The notes under the pieces were generated by a model that worked only from the letters and a program-made list of their open reading frames with translations, searched no databases and had not been told where the DNA came from. A stretch of DNA of 64,000 nucleotides from the NCBI GenBank assembly GCA_949752735.1, contig OX457037.1:65853915-65917914 (forward strand), written 5' to 3'. The stretch's first letter is position 1. Each line of letters opens with the position of its first letter. The position numbers and the translations under genes were made by a program. This DNA is from Lumbricus terrestris. Its lineage: Eukaryota > Annelida > Clitellata > Crassiclitellata > Lumbricidae. Of this stretch, positions 13,448-24,594 are shown piece by piece.

Positions 13448-14024
13448 CTAGTGTCCTTCTGGTCCTTGGCGAATACAAGTTGATGACCAGGAATGACAAG
13501 GGAACTGAGTCTCACGATGATCCAAAGTTTTATTAACAGATAATGTAGCAGCAGATTTCTTGACAACGATGACAATTCAGAGCGATGACACAGTCAGAGT
13601 TTATTGGTTAGATGGTGTAGACTCATTGACAACTAAGATCTTATGATCGACTTCACTTCTTAAACTTTAGACTAACTTATGACTAGTTAGGCCGAGGCCG
13701 TAGCCTCGGCTAGCTATATCGACTGATTGCTCGTTCCTTGCTGTTTGGATGCTGAGTCAAGACTGACTGAACCTGACTGACGACTCACTTCTATTCGTAC
13801 TGGGCAAGCCCCTTCGCCTATGTGTCTTGACCCTATTGGTTGTTGATCACACCGTCGCTTGGCCAATCACCTTCCTACCCTCTCTACATGTAGTTGATCT
13901 GTAGTCAGTTAGTCAGTCTGTCTGTCTCTCTCTTGCTCTCTGTCTCTGTCTGTCTGTCTGTCTGTCTCTTTATCCTACTCTGTATTATCTTACTTATAAC
14001 TTATGATTTAGTGCCACCATTACA
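13448..14024 (-). repeat. 5' LTR (577 bp) of the minus-strand retrotransposon
   Basis: Intact LTR, reading TGTAATGG...GGACACTAG on the minus strand. It contains a short GC-rich hairpin (GCCGAGGC-CGTA-GCCTCGGC, plus-strand reading) and a CTGT-rich tract. It carries a single TTGACAAC where the other LTR has two flanking a hAT insertion, so it serves as the empty-site control. Confidence 0.85.
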
Positions 14025-14031
14025 TATATAT

Positions 14032-15600
14032 TAGGGTGCTTTTAAGGTACATGTGAAATTTTCAAATAAAAGATTTTTTAACGACCAAATGAAATTATTG
14101 TGCCAAATCATGTGTAAACTGAATATCTGAAATTATATCTCGATAGCTGAACATTTAGGACTTGCTCAAGAGGACTGAAGTTAGGAACATGATTGCATTG
14201 CAAGCACTAGAATCTACGATTTCAATACATGCGAGCTGCATGCTATAGAACCCTTCTCAGTGACTAGATCCCAGCAAATAAACATTTATGATCATGTCGT
14301 TACTGATGTGATGTTGTTTTGTCACTGGTCATGTGTTGCAAATGGCGGGAAGTGGTGCTTTCAATTCTTGTATCATATGGCAGACGCAATGCAAAAATTG
14401 ATTGCAAAAAAGCTGAGATTTAGTTGATAGGCACTACTGATATCACTTCGGCTATGCAAAGCTGTCTTCACAAAGGAGAGGTTCCCATGCAAGGTACTGC
14501 TCAATTTACGCATAGGCTACACCAAGGAATCAGAGTCTGGATGACAACGTATAAGAGACAGTAGCAATTGTGCGTTTCAATTTGGGAGAGATGATCCTGC
14601 AGCCCTGGCAGCAGAGATTTTTCTGAGCCACAGGTTCCTCTTACTCTTCACTTGAATAACAAGATCATGCCAGATGTTACAAAGACAGGACGATAATGGT
14701 ATATTTCATAAGGATGTTACCAAGCTATTGGCCATCCCCAAACTCCACTCAGTGACAGCTATTATCATGTCAGATTCTTGTTGGCTGAGATCTGAAGCTG
14801 GGGATTGGAATACAAAATCCTGGCCATGTGAGTTGCAAGGGCGGCATATGCATGAAGCTGGAAGCGAAATTGGGAAAGGACCTCTTGAACCTTGCCATCG
14901 ATGGCATCGATACCATGCCTCTGAAATTGTTCTGGAAAAGTGTTTCACTGCATGATTCTGCAAGGACTCCAGTATTGGAAGTCTTTAGTCAAGAGCTACT
15001 AGAGCTAATAGTCATTTTCCAAAGATGACTTCCACCAAAGGGAATAAAGTTCAGGTAACCAGGTGCATTTCACCTACGGCGTTGGATGGCATATGCGATT
15101 TACATGATCAAGTTGTGGCTTTTCAGTTATCAATTTTTCATTCAGCAACGTCAGAGCACAGAGAAGATAGTCTTGACCATCCTACACTGAAAAGGTATGG
15201 AATCCTTTGCTTGAGGTGTCACTCTGTGTGGCAGCAACTTAGTCTAACGCAAAGTACCATTTCACCTGTACCTGAAACAATGAAGCCTAAAGGGGAATCC
15301 ATACTTAACCACGCCAGAGAAGTCTTACCTGTCTCTCTAACAGTATTTTTTCCAACACTTTGATTTTTTGTCAGAGACCCTGGTTGGCCACAGCTTTTTA
15401 CGAGTCATAGACCACAGCATGCGCAACGAATTTGTTGATCTGGAATCATGAGTGGCTTCCTACTGTATCTAAGCCACCACCCAAATACTCCAGATCCTCG
15501 GATTGGGCTATACTCTCTTCGTGATTGAGACTCGCAACAATGGTAGTCAGAACAATCACACAGTGAGGCAAAATTAAGTCATCATATCTGACCTGACCTA
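14032..15600 (+). mobile_element. Relic of a TAGGG-ended DNA transposon
   Basis: Begins TAGGGTGC, the same start as the elements at 29055 and 59537, immediately beside the LTR retrotransposon's target site. I cannot find the matching right end; it may have been lost at the tandem array that starts near 15605. Fragments of a transposase-like coding region occur at about 14674-15030. Confidence 0.45.
14674..15028 (+). pseudogene. Transposase-like relic
   Basis: Overlapping short frames read CHRWHRYHASEIVLEKCFTA and, in another frame, TMPLKLFWKSV, resembling the C-R-H-H-x-x-E-I-x-L-x-x-x-F then L-F-K-R-F pattern of a transposase-like family common in invertebrate genomes; other blocks of what I take to be the same family sit at 24595-25360. 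Frames are shifted and interrupted. Identification rests on pattern memory only. Confidence 0.35.
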
Positions 15601-15604
15601 AGAG

Positions 15605-16270
15605 TGACAAAACGCTTGAGAAATGGGAGCGGGATAAAAGGTATTTTATATATTAAATAGAAGCTGGATGAGTGATAAAACGCTTCAGAAATGGGAGCGG
15701 GATAAAAGGTATTGTATATCTGAAATAGAAGCTGGATGAGTGATAAAACGCTTGAGAAATGGGAGCGGGATGAAGGTATTTTATATATTAAATAGAAGCT
15801 GGATGAGTGATAAAACGCTTGAGAAATGGGAGCGGGATGAAGGTATTTTATATCTGAAATAGAAGCTGGATGAATGTAAAACGCTTCAGAAATGGAAGCG
15901 GGATGAAGGTATTTTATATATTAAATAGAAGCTGGATGAGTGATAAAACGCTTAAGAAATGGGAGCGGGATAAAAGGTATTGTATATCTGAAATAGAAGC
16001 TGGATGAGTTATAAAACGCTTGAGAAATGGGAGCGGGATGCAGGTATTTTATATCTGAAATAGAAGCTGGATGAATGTAAAACGCTTCAGAAATGGAAGC
16101 TGGATGAAGGTATTTTATATATTAAATAGAAGCTGGATGAGTGATAAAACGCTTAAGAAATGGAAGCGGGATAAAAGGTATTGTATATCTGAAATAGAAG
16201 CTGGATGAGTGATAAAACGCTTGAGAAATGGGAGCGGGATGCAGGTATTTTATATATTAAATAGAAGCTG
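15605..16270. repeat. Tandem array, ten ~66-68-bp units
   Basis: The word AAACGCTTNAGAAATGG recurs ten times from about 15611 to 16218 at 66-68-bp spacing; each unit ends AATAGAAGCTGGATGA. Units alternate between TATATTAAATAG and TATATCTGAAATAG variants. The array ends at an inverted junction (AATAGAAGCTGGA ... TCCAGCTTCTATT, about 16258-16300), after which the GAAGCTGGA word appears in reverse orientation to about 16600. The same word is the core of the 36-bp array inside the element at 25700-26662. Confidence 0.9.
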
Positions 16271-16640
16271 GACATTTTCATAAATCCAGCTTCTATTTCA
16301 GGTATGAAAATACTTATTCTGGTTTCCTTTACTCCAACCGCTGCAATTTTAACAAGACGATTTTAGTCAATCTAAGTCCGACTTCTATTTAAAATTGAAG
16401 TATTTTCATCAATCCAACTTCTATTTCGCAACGCGATTGTTTCGTGTATCCGGATTCAATTTTTACAAGTATTATTTTCATCAATGCAGCTTCGTTCAGG
16501 AAACGTTCTTTTCCTCGGTTTCTTTTTGCAGCGAGGCCAGGAACAACCTGTTATCGATTTATCACGAGTTATTTTCATCAATCCAACTTCTCTTTTAACG
16601 GCAATGACCATGCCGTAAAAATTCGCAGTGAACATTTAGT

Positions 16641-16775
16641 CGTGAACCAGTTGTCGGTGAACCAGCTGTCGGTGAACCAGTTGTCGTGAACCAGTTGTCG
16701 TGAACCAGTTGTCGTGAACCAGTTGTCCGTGAACCAGTTGTCGGTGAACCAGTTGTCTGTGAACCAGTTGTCGTG
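16641..16775. repeat. Tandem GTGAACCAGTTGTCG minisatellite
   Basis: Nine copies of GTGAACCAG followed by TTGTC with 14-16-bp spacing. It directly follows the inverted GAAGCTGGA remnants and abuts the mariner relic. It resembles the reiterated short units at the ends of the foldback element at 25700-26662 in architecture, though not in sequence. Confidence 0.9.
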
Positions 16776-16789
16776 GAACCCTTAAAGAC

Positions 16790-17871
16790 AATTCATATAT
16801 AGGCCTACACATCATGGCCGTATTACATCAAAATATTTCAAATAGAAGAAAAGTTATATCACTTTTAGTGAGGCCACCCACCGGTTTTTGACGAATCAAA
16901 AACGTAACGCAAAAAAGTAACAAAAACATGATTTTATTAAGTCTCATCTCAAATATTTGTTATCAAATATCCTTGATATTGCTAGGTGATCATTATTATT
17001 ACTAATTTGAAAAAAGAAACAGGATACCAGCGTAGCTGCACGTCACTGTGAAGTCACTTAGCAAGATATCAATCAAGTTGGTAAATAAGGAATCTGTCAG
17101 ATTAATAATTTTGCTATTAAAGCAATGAAATTTAGATTTTAAAAAGAAAATGGCCAATGTGTCAATGACATACAAAATGTGTATTCAGACACCTCTTGAG
17201 CAAGATCCTAGAGATACATTGAGCAACGCCTACTCTGACAAACAGTGAGAGCGCAAAAATTAGGAGTTGAGCTGAGAGTTAAGAGATTTGCCGTGAATGA
17301 AAGGAGATCGGCTCGATTGTTCTGGTTTCATTGAGAAAGCCAATGGGCCTAAATCTCCGGATTTGAACCAGATGAATTGATAATCAATTGCGGAGAGTTA
17401 TGACGGAGAAATATCACAATCTGCAACGAAAACCAAGAGCGGTAAGAGAATATTATTGATAAGCGCATTGGAGTTGGTTTGGGAAGATTTGCCATTGGAA
17501 CGCATCAAATGGGCCATCAAGAACTTTGCAAAGAGACTCAAAAAAAGGTTTGGCACTGGTGGTGGGCACATTGAACACAAGCTATGAAGCACTATCAAGT
17601 TCATTTGACAACAGTTATTTGAGATGAGAATTAATAAGATCGTGTTTTTGGTACTTTTTGTTACGTTATGTTTCTGAATCGTCAAAAACGGCGGGTGGCC
17701 TCACTATGAGTGATATAACTTTTGTTCCGTTTGAAATATTTTGATGAAATGTGGCCATCATGTGTAGATATGAATTGTTTTTTAGTCTGTAAAATTTCAT
17801 TCGAAATTCTTACCTCTGGCCAAGATATTAGCAAAATACCTAGAGGGTTCATTTTTGGCCCACCCTGTATT
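16790..17871 (+). mobile_element. Tc1/mariner-type relic with long inverted repeats
   Basis: About 170 bp at 16790-16964 is the imperfect reverse complement of 17607-17776 (shared words ATCAAAATATTTCAAA, AAAGTTATATCACT, GTGAGGCCACCC). The right side continues to TTTTTGGCCCACCCTGTA (17852-17869), a common mariner-type terminus; the left outer ~95 bp is missing. Between the arms, 17342-17377 reads NGPKSPDLNQMN and stop, close to the W-P-x-x-S-P-D-L-N-P-I/L motif just after the catalytic region of Tc1/mariner transposases. No intact frame remains. Confidence 0.65.
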
Positions 17872-17959
17872 TGAATAAAGGGATAAAACTGTGTGTCTGT
17901 TTGACCGAGATGCATTTCCATAGTTTCTTACCTTTTCACTCGAAACCTTCACTCTTTTG

Positions 17960-18640
17960 TCGGTGTGGGCATGGAAAACCCAGTGGAGGGGTTCGCGTCC
18001 CCCGTTCTCACCGCTACCACGGTGTCCAGGGCCAAAAACGTCCTCCAGGTAGTTCAGATATCGAAAATCTATACAAAACCAGCTATTGATCGCAGCTATA
18101 ATTGTTATGAAACTTTGCATCTAGGCAGAGGACCGTCAGGACCACCGAGTGGACTGCGTTGGAGGGCTTGGCGAATCTCTCCCGACAACCCAAACTTTTG
18201 CTATTTCCATTCCGTCGCCTTAGTTTCACAGAAATTCACCTAAAACGTTCCAGTTAAACAGGGTCCCACCAGGACCACATCGCCCCCAACCAACACACTC
18301 GCCCCGCAAAGGCCGGGTAGTTCAGGGCGTTGTTGAGGGGGGAATTTTTTGCAATTTTGCAGCTACTCATGTCGAACTTTGCATTTAGACAGGCGACCGT
18401 CTGGTCCGCCCAGTGGATGAGTTTGGGTATCTGTCCCGCTATGTGGAGCTATGGGGCGTTGTTGGGGTATGGCGGGGACTATGAGGGGAGGGGGTGAAAA
18501 CCCAAACGTTTTCTATTTCCATTTTGTCGCCATACTTTCACAGCTATTCACCTCAAAAGTTTTAGCTAGACAGGCTGCCATCGGGACCACCTGGGCCCAC
18601 CCACCTCGACCGGCAGAGGCCGGGTGGGACAGGGTATTGT
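17960..18640 (+). repeat. Imperfect tandem copies of a dispersed repeat
   Basis: Related phrases occur near 18121 (CTAGGCAGAGGACCGTCAGGA), 18376 (TTTAGACAGGCGACCGTCTGG) and 18563 (GCTAGACAGGCTGCCATCGGG), each preceded by CAGCTATT-like and ACTTTNCA words. The same repeat, reversed, lies at 829-1035. The class of element is unknown. Confidence 0.5.
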
Positions 18641-20351
18641 TGTGAAGAATTTTTTTCCTGGAAACCCGAATTTCAAGAGCCGTGTGCCGGTTATAAACCC
18701 CAATGCCGTGTACCACAGAGGTCGAGGCAAGGTGGGCGGATGGTGAGTGACATGGGAGAAAAAAGTGGGTTGGGGAGTAAGAGTGGAGATGGGGTGAAGT
18801 GAGGGTGAGGAAGCAGAGGATTGGCCGGAACGGGTCGAATCCTAGAATTCAGGGGCGTATCCTAAAATTCCCGGGCAACACTTGGTACCTTTTAACTGAC
18901 CAAATCATTATCAATTGCTAAGAAAATTATCACGGTGCAAATTCAATAATTTATCCAAATTTGTCATAAAGACTATTCAACATTGCCCATCTCTTTGTCT
19001 TCCTGTGTGCTTAGTATAATCTAAACACAGGCCCGCATTAAGGTATATGCTAAGGGTGCTGCAGCGCCCGGGCCCGCAGCCTTGAGGGGCCCGCATTGTC
19101 TACATTGTGTGCTTGGTATAATCAAATAACAAGCGTTTTTTAAACAACTCCACGTTGAAACTAATAATTATTATGCTAATTAGCAGCAGCTGGATTTGGG
19201 AGATTAGAGTTGCTGATTAATTGTGATTATAGATGCACCGTATACATAGGCTCCTTTTCAAATTTTCTCATTGTCTCTCTCCTGGACCAAACGGCGAGCT
19301 TCTGAAGAGCGAAAAACATTCAAAGTCGATATACCGAAAACTACGAAATTGCACTTAAGTCTACCTAGTTATTGCACCAAAGGTTTCAATTATTACATCA
19401 CCAAATGCCTAAACTTGCGGAGATAGAGAGCAATAGACCAAGAGAGGCCAAATAAAGCCGTCTAAGATGAGAGCGGAATGCTTTAAAAGGAGTTTTAGGA
19501 AGGAAGAAGAGCGTCGAGGAAGGTCATTCCAGGTTGAGGAGCCTCCCACCGATTGGATGTGCGGGCAGAGGGAACATAGAGTAGACCTTGTTCACTGTTC
19601 AGGGAATGTCCCGATGATAGACGTAAACTTCCCAATTAAATATCCTGTTCTCCAATAATAATATGATCGATTATATTCAATAAAAATTTGTGAAGATCGC
19701 GATACAATGTTATCGATAACAGTGTCACAGTAACCTAGTAGGCTACGTTATGTTTGCGCCAACTATTCAACTGAGAGACAAAATGGTTTTGAAAAAGACT
19801 TTACTGACAAAAATCATAATAGGCCTATCATGTGATAACCGTGTTTTTAAAAATTAATTATGCCTTAGTATTTTCTATTGCCTGTTTGTAAAGCTGCAGT
19901 GCCTTTCGAATAATAATATTTCGATAAAATTATAATCGACAAACGTCTGTTGTTAATCAGTCTAAGAGAAGTCGTCGCTTAGTTAAGTGTCTCTTGCATA
20001 ACTTCATAGTGTTGTGAAGATGCATTTTGAACATATCGGAACTCCATAATTTCATGTTCATGGCCTGAAAATAACCTACTTATACTCAACGAACATGTGT
20101 GGAAAATTCTCAATGTATTCTGGCATCTCTTTCTTTTCTCATAGCTAAATCTCTAAGTCTGATCCTATTTGTCTATTTCTCAGTTTGTATAATTTCCATT
20201 AACTGAGCTAGGTTACTTGGTTTAAGAGACACCATCATGACTTACGTCAATGTCCTTCTGTTCGGAAATGTGTCATGCAATATCAATTGGCATTTTCATT
20301 TTATTAAGGATGTTGTTTTTACATCTATTAAATATTTCAAATCGCCTCCAG

Positions 20352-21238
20352 GTTTAATTGCGACGATCCGAACAAAAGCCGCGGAAGAAATGCAGAAATT
20401 GATCGTTGGATTGACGATCTTAGACAACGAATTGTTTGTTGTGAGTAAAGAGAGTTCAGAAGTTGAAGTTTACGATTCGATGAAATTTAGTTTCAGTCGT
20501 CAATGGACTTTGAAGGAATTAATTGATCCTTTGGACATAGTATCCTGTCACAGAAATAAATGTCTCTACATCAGCGACTACAAAGTTACAGGTCTGTCAA
20601 AAGAAATCTTTAGAGTTGATCCATATGGAAAACTAATAAAGAAATGGACAACGAAAACCGATTCAGGACCGCTGTCTGTTACATATGATTCGAATGTCAT
20701 TTCAGCTGCTTATCTTGAAAACAAATTGAATGAATATTCGTCAGATGGACAATTAATCCGGGAAATACAACTATCTTCAAAGGAAGGGTTTTGTCACCCA
20801 CGTCATGCGATAAAACTGACCAATGGTCATTTCGTTGTCTGTCATGGTGGTTATTATAATGATGATGATCTGCACAGAGTGTGTATAGTGGATGCACATG
20901 GAAAACTTTTGAAGTCGGTCGGTGAAAAACGTAGATCGACCATAGAAAAAGCACTTGATCCTGACTATTTGTCCGTCGATGGAAATGGATTCGTGATAGT
21001 CCTTGATTCTGTCAACCCCCGAGTTTTGTCATTGGATTCAAATTTGGAATTTAAGAAAGAAATTCTCTTATTCGAGCACGGATTACAATGTCCAAATAGG
21101 ATTCTTCTGGATGAGTCAAATGGTCGAATCTTTGTATCTAACTACGTGAAGAATAATTCTCGGATTTTGATTTTCGACTCAGGCCTACTAACGCCAACGA
21201 GGAATGGTACTGTGAACTCTTGCATTACAGAAAAATAA
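20352..21238 (+). CDS. NHL-like beta-propeller terminal exon, copy U1 (open)
   Basis: This exon encodes about 295 residues of a beta-propeller of NHL type, a repeat fold used for protein or RNA binding, often at the C-terminus of TRIM-like proteins. Blade-like blocks are visible: LTILDNELFVV, NKCLYISD, KEIFRVDPYGKLIKKW, LNEYSSDGQLIREIQL, HRVCIVDAHGKLLKS, YLSVDGNGFVIVLD and NRILLDESNGRIFVSN, compatible with six blades. I place the start at a splice acceptor (CCTCCAG at 20345-20351), because the same junction is conserved in all four copies while sequence upstream has stops in the others. The reading frame also happens to stay open to an ATG at 20237 in this copy only. The frame ends at TAA 21236-21238 and has no internal breaks. 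The protein partner is unknown. Confidence 0.65.
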
Positions 21239-21494
21239 TTGTTTTTGAATCAAGTGAGCTTGCGTGCAAAGTTTAAAAATCAAACATTTTATGGTGTAGG
21301 CCTATGACTCTGTGTTGTCCTTTGAGTCTTCGGCACAATTGGGAATGGGTTTGAAAGACTTGGACAATTCAAAATTTTATGGAATTTCTTAAAATAAATG
21401 AAAAATTAATGAAGACTGTTCTAACATCAAACAGTGTAAGAAAAATGATAATAGAACAGAAATAAAAATTCTGGCAAAAACGGGTTAAAGACTA

Positions 21495-21600
21495 TTTAAT
21501 CTATCTGGCTGTTTAATCTATTTAATCTATTTAATCTAATCAATCTATTTAATCTATTTGATCTATTTAATTTATTTAGACTATCTAGCTGTTTGTCTTC
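21495..21600. repeat. TATTTAATC short tandem repeat
   Basis: About ten irregular copies of a 9-10-bp unit (CTATTTAATC and variants), downstream of the U1 exon. Confidence 0.8.
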
Positions 21601-21639
21601 GTGCATGATTATTATCATTTTACGTTATCGAATGCAGGG

Positions 21640-22118
21640 TAGGCCAAGGTCTGACTAAGTAGCCCTAACCCTCAGTCAGTCTTATCATTTCCGCCAAAGT
21701 TCAACATCTTTTTTTAATAGTACTGCTCCTCCTACTACCGATTGTCGTAAGAAAAGTGCGGCATCTAGGCCTACTATAAATGTTTGTAAAGAGGCTGACG
21801 AATGTTGGACGACTAAGCTCAAGAAGTGACGCAGTGTGCTTGCAATACCACGCAGATAGTCCAGAAGCGGACGTTGTGCGTATCAGGCGACGACAACTTG
21901 TATTCTGTCGTCTGTGTCTTGGAAAATATGCTCCAGATGTTCTTTCTGAAGGCCCTCTCTAATCTTGCAAATGGAAGTAATGGTGATATAGATCTATACC
22001 AAGAAGTTCGCTGAAACCACGGCGCCATTCTTCGATGGCGTTGTCCGTCTTCGGGGATCCTGTTAATATCGAACTTCAACACAGGGCCTATTCTAAGGAA
22101 TTTTCTCAACTGCACATA
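21640..22118. other. No recognisable feature
   Basis: Between the U1 repeat tract and a hAT MITE. Short frames on both strands overlap each other and show no motif; no splice-flanked exon is convincing. Confidence 0.4.
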
Positions 22119-22126
22119 AATGACGT

Positions 22127-22488
22127 CAGGTGCAGATCCATGGACAAATCCGGCCATGCCCCCCCCTTTGAGAAATTTTCACTTTTGTCACCAGCTATTC
22201 TCGCGGGCAAAATGTACGATGATAGTACAGGGCTTTGAATCAATGCAGCGGGAAAAGGTGACAGAGAAGATAGAGAGAAAAGTAGCGTATGACTGAAACA
22301 ATCTCATCAGCTATTCTGGTGGGCAAAATGGTATATCTTCTGAGAAATGGTATCTCTTTTCCCCGACATTTCGAACAAACAATTGTAAAAAGGTCATCAG
22401 ATTTTTTGGGCCAAAGACCAACGAAAATTATTTTACCCAACAACAAAATTTTATCCCCTCCCTTAGACAATTTCTGTATCCGCCCCTG
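22127..22488. mobile_element. hAT MITE (362 bp)
   Basis: The 8-bp AATGACGT is repeated at 22119-22126 and 22489-22496. The termini are CAGGTGCAGATCCA and, reversed, CAGGGGCGGATACA, a recognisable hAT-type end. The interior is non-coding. Confidence 0.85.
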
Positions 22489-22499
22489 AATGACGTATT

Positions 22500-23100
22500 A
22501 TGGGACCGGTAAGTTCAATAGATCCGTGAACAAGCGTAGTTATGAGCGCCGCGGTAAAGAGGGCTGTAGAATAGCTTCCTGCAAGACCAATAATGGACCT
22601 CTGAAGTAAGCCAGCATTGGGAAGCCGACCGCAATCCCTCACTTGGAAGAACGTGTTTCTACATTTGTCTGGGCCAATTGAACAAATTGAACGTCAGAAG
22701 AAGTTTCTGAATTTAAAGTTCCAGGCTTTGTTTAGCAATTATGTGCAATATTGGTGAAATTGAATTTCCTAGAATAGATTGCATAGGCCTATTTATAATA
22801 TTAGATCTACATAGCTAGCTATTCGTTCGTTTTCAGATAGGCCTAATATTATTATAGCGTAATCTCCAAATTTTAAAAGCGTCACTTGAGAGCCAAGCGC
22901 AGGGCACCAGCTTATTTACGAGCGCTAAATAGTGGAAATGATCAGATGAGTAGGCTATATAATAGACATCCAGTTGTAATAATTATTGCTGGCATAGGTT
23001 TACAATAATTCTGTGTCATTCATGTGGTGTCTTTGAGTGATCAAACTCGTCATTCAATGTAAATTGACTTCACGAAATGTTTCGCACTTTCGCTTTATAG
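22500..23100. other. No recognisable feature apart from the downstream splice acceptor
   Basis: Unique-looking sequence leading into the coiled-coil exon. The last bases (CGCTTTATAG) provide its acceptor. Confidence 0.4.
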
Positions 23101-23196
23101 ATGTGGAAAGACAGTGGCTTGAGGAGATCGACAGGCAAAGACGAAACGAGGTAGAAAGACAAAGACGAGAAGAGGAAGAACGGCTGAGACCACTCG
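23101..23196 (+). CDS. Candidate 96-bp charged coiled-coil exon upstream of NHL copy U2
   Basis: A 96-bp open block lies between a splice acceptor (TTTATAG, ending 23100) and a consensus donor (CTCG|GTAGGT, donor at 23197). Read in phase 1 it encodes VERQWLEEIDRQRRNEVERQ followed by RREEEERLRPL, a highly charged helical or coiled-coil segment. It starts and ends in phase 1, and the U2 NHL exon at 28135 also begins in phase 1, so the two could be spliced in frame across about 4.9 kb (3.1 kb of it a later transposon). A short decayed relative (AGGTAGAACGG...GCGGTAGGTCTACC) remains near 39350-39390 in U4. This is a prediction from splice sites and phase only; no transcript evidence is available. 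Confidence 0.45.
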
Positions 23197-24274
23197 GTAG
23201 GTCTACTGATTAAGTCAGTAAATCAGTTGCTGTGATGCTATGGTTCGATCAATAATTCATGCACATTTCTTCTAAAGTCTATTCAACGTCTCTGAACAGT
23301 TCGTCTTCGTGTGTGCTTAGTATAATCTAAATAACCGACGTTGTTCAATCTATTCCATGTTGAAACTAATGAAGAAATTTGGGTAACTCAGAACATCGCG
23401 AGTCTTGCAAGTAAAATATGGAAACGTAGACCAGGAGCATTTTGATTAGAAGTTCACACCTCTCATCGGCACAAAACATAATCACAGCACAAAAGGCCTA
23501 ACTGTGTGGAGAAAGGGAGTGACAGCTTGAAAGACAGAGAGGCCAAAATTAGGTTTCTTGTCTTTAACATCTTTTCTTCCCTGCCTGGTCCAGCCGGCTA
23601 ACCAGATCCTGCAGTTCTATTTCTGACCTGGCCAGTAAAATAATGTCGTTGCGTACCTCATGTTTGTTAGTTTTTTATACTTCCTATCTGCACTTCACCC
23701 TTCCACCCATACAACACTTCCACACAAGTGTTTCTTCAACTCTGCAATGATATTAAACAAATGGGCTGATATTACGCCTACTCCTTTCTTGACGCGTAAC
23801 CCTTTTGCCAGCACCCCGCGACTTTTACTTTAGCTTGCTGTTTACAGTACAGTGTGGCTAGTAGATTAATTAAAGACGTGTCCTGGGTATCCCGTGTCTG
23901 CCATCTCCATCCAAAATTGTTCGTGCGAGATACAATCAAAGGCTTTGGTAAAATCTACGAACACACGGTTGTTGATTAGGGCATAGTGACCAGAAAGGAT
24001 TATGTTTGGCATATATTAATTTGTTGCTCCTATCTATTGGATAGTGTCTGGTATAGAAATTTTGTTTCTGAGGTGCTGCTTAACTTTGCCGCCATGGCCC
24101 TGAAGTTATTGGAGTATACCGTACTATTGAGCATTGCATTAACACTGCTGAAATTTGACTATTTTCTTATCTGCAGTAGTAAATAGGCCTAAAAATAGGA
24201 ATATTGTGAGCCACATTTTATGGCACAGCAGGTAAATTTGTTTGGCAATTCCGACATCTATGAGCACCAAACAA

Positions 24275-24449
24275 GGGGTCGTCCATAAACGACGTCACGC
24301 ACCATAGGGCGATCCCCTTTGATCCCTCGTCACACGTTAAAACAAAAGTCATAATTTTTTATGACATCTAGCAATGAACCGTCACAAATCGTTATAGATG
24401 TGTGACCCTCTCCCCTCCAGTTACGTGACGTCATTTAAGAACGGTCCCC
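24275..24449. mobile_element. Small MITE (175 bp) with ~27-bp inverted termini
   Basis: Begins GGGGTCGTCCATAAACGACG and, reversed from the right, GGGGACCGTTCTTAAATGACG; both arms continue TCACG. The flanks give no clear target duplication, so the superfamily is undetermined. Confidence 0.7.
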
Positions 24450-24594
24450 AATGCATTATTCTAACTTTAAAACTGGAAAAATCATTAAGGTTGAAGAAAC
24501 CTTGTGGTCCTTAATTACGCTTCACAAAATGTTCATATGCTGACAGTGCGTTTCACCCATATTATATAGTCCACTCACTTTTTGTGGTATATTT

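Larger units (their letters stand above)
6796..14024 (-). mobile_element. LTR retrotransposon without recognisable gag/pol (LARD-like), minus strand
   Basis: Two near-identical LTRs (13448-14024, 577 bp; and 6796-9643, 581 bp once a nested insertion is removed) bracket an internal region of about 3.8 kb. The LTRs differ by a 4-bp CT indel and about one substitution. Outside both ends is the pentamer TATAT (6791-6795 and 14025-14029), the expected 5-bp target duplication. On the minus strand the LTR starts TGTAATGGTGGC. Just inside the 5' LTR is TTGGTGGAGAAGCCC, a plausible primer-binding region; just before the 3' LTR is GGGACGAAATGTCTTCTGAG, a word often seen at the 3' end of gypsy-type elements. 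The interior has only low-complexity frames plus an internal repeat of about 300 bp around 12640-13230 (shared words ACAGAATCAA, TACCGGAACA, CAGTGATGCGTG). I infer a non-autonomous derivative that depends on enzymes from a relative. Confidence 0.75.

Noticed and set aside
15605..16270. CRISPR-like regular array
   Set aside because: Units of 66-68 bp are contiguous and nearly identical throughout, with no unique spacers, and the setting is eukaryotic.
20237..20351. N-terminal extension of NHL copy U1 from the ATG at 20237
   Set aside because: The equivalent region has stops in the other three copies and a conserved splice acceptor follows, so it is probably intron.
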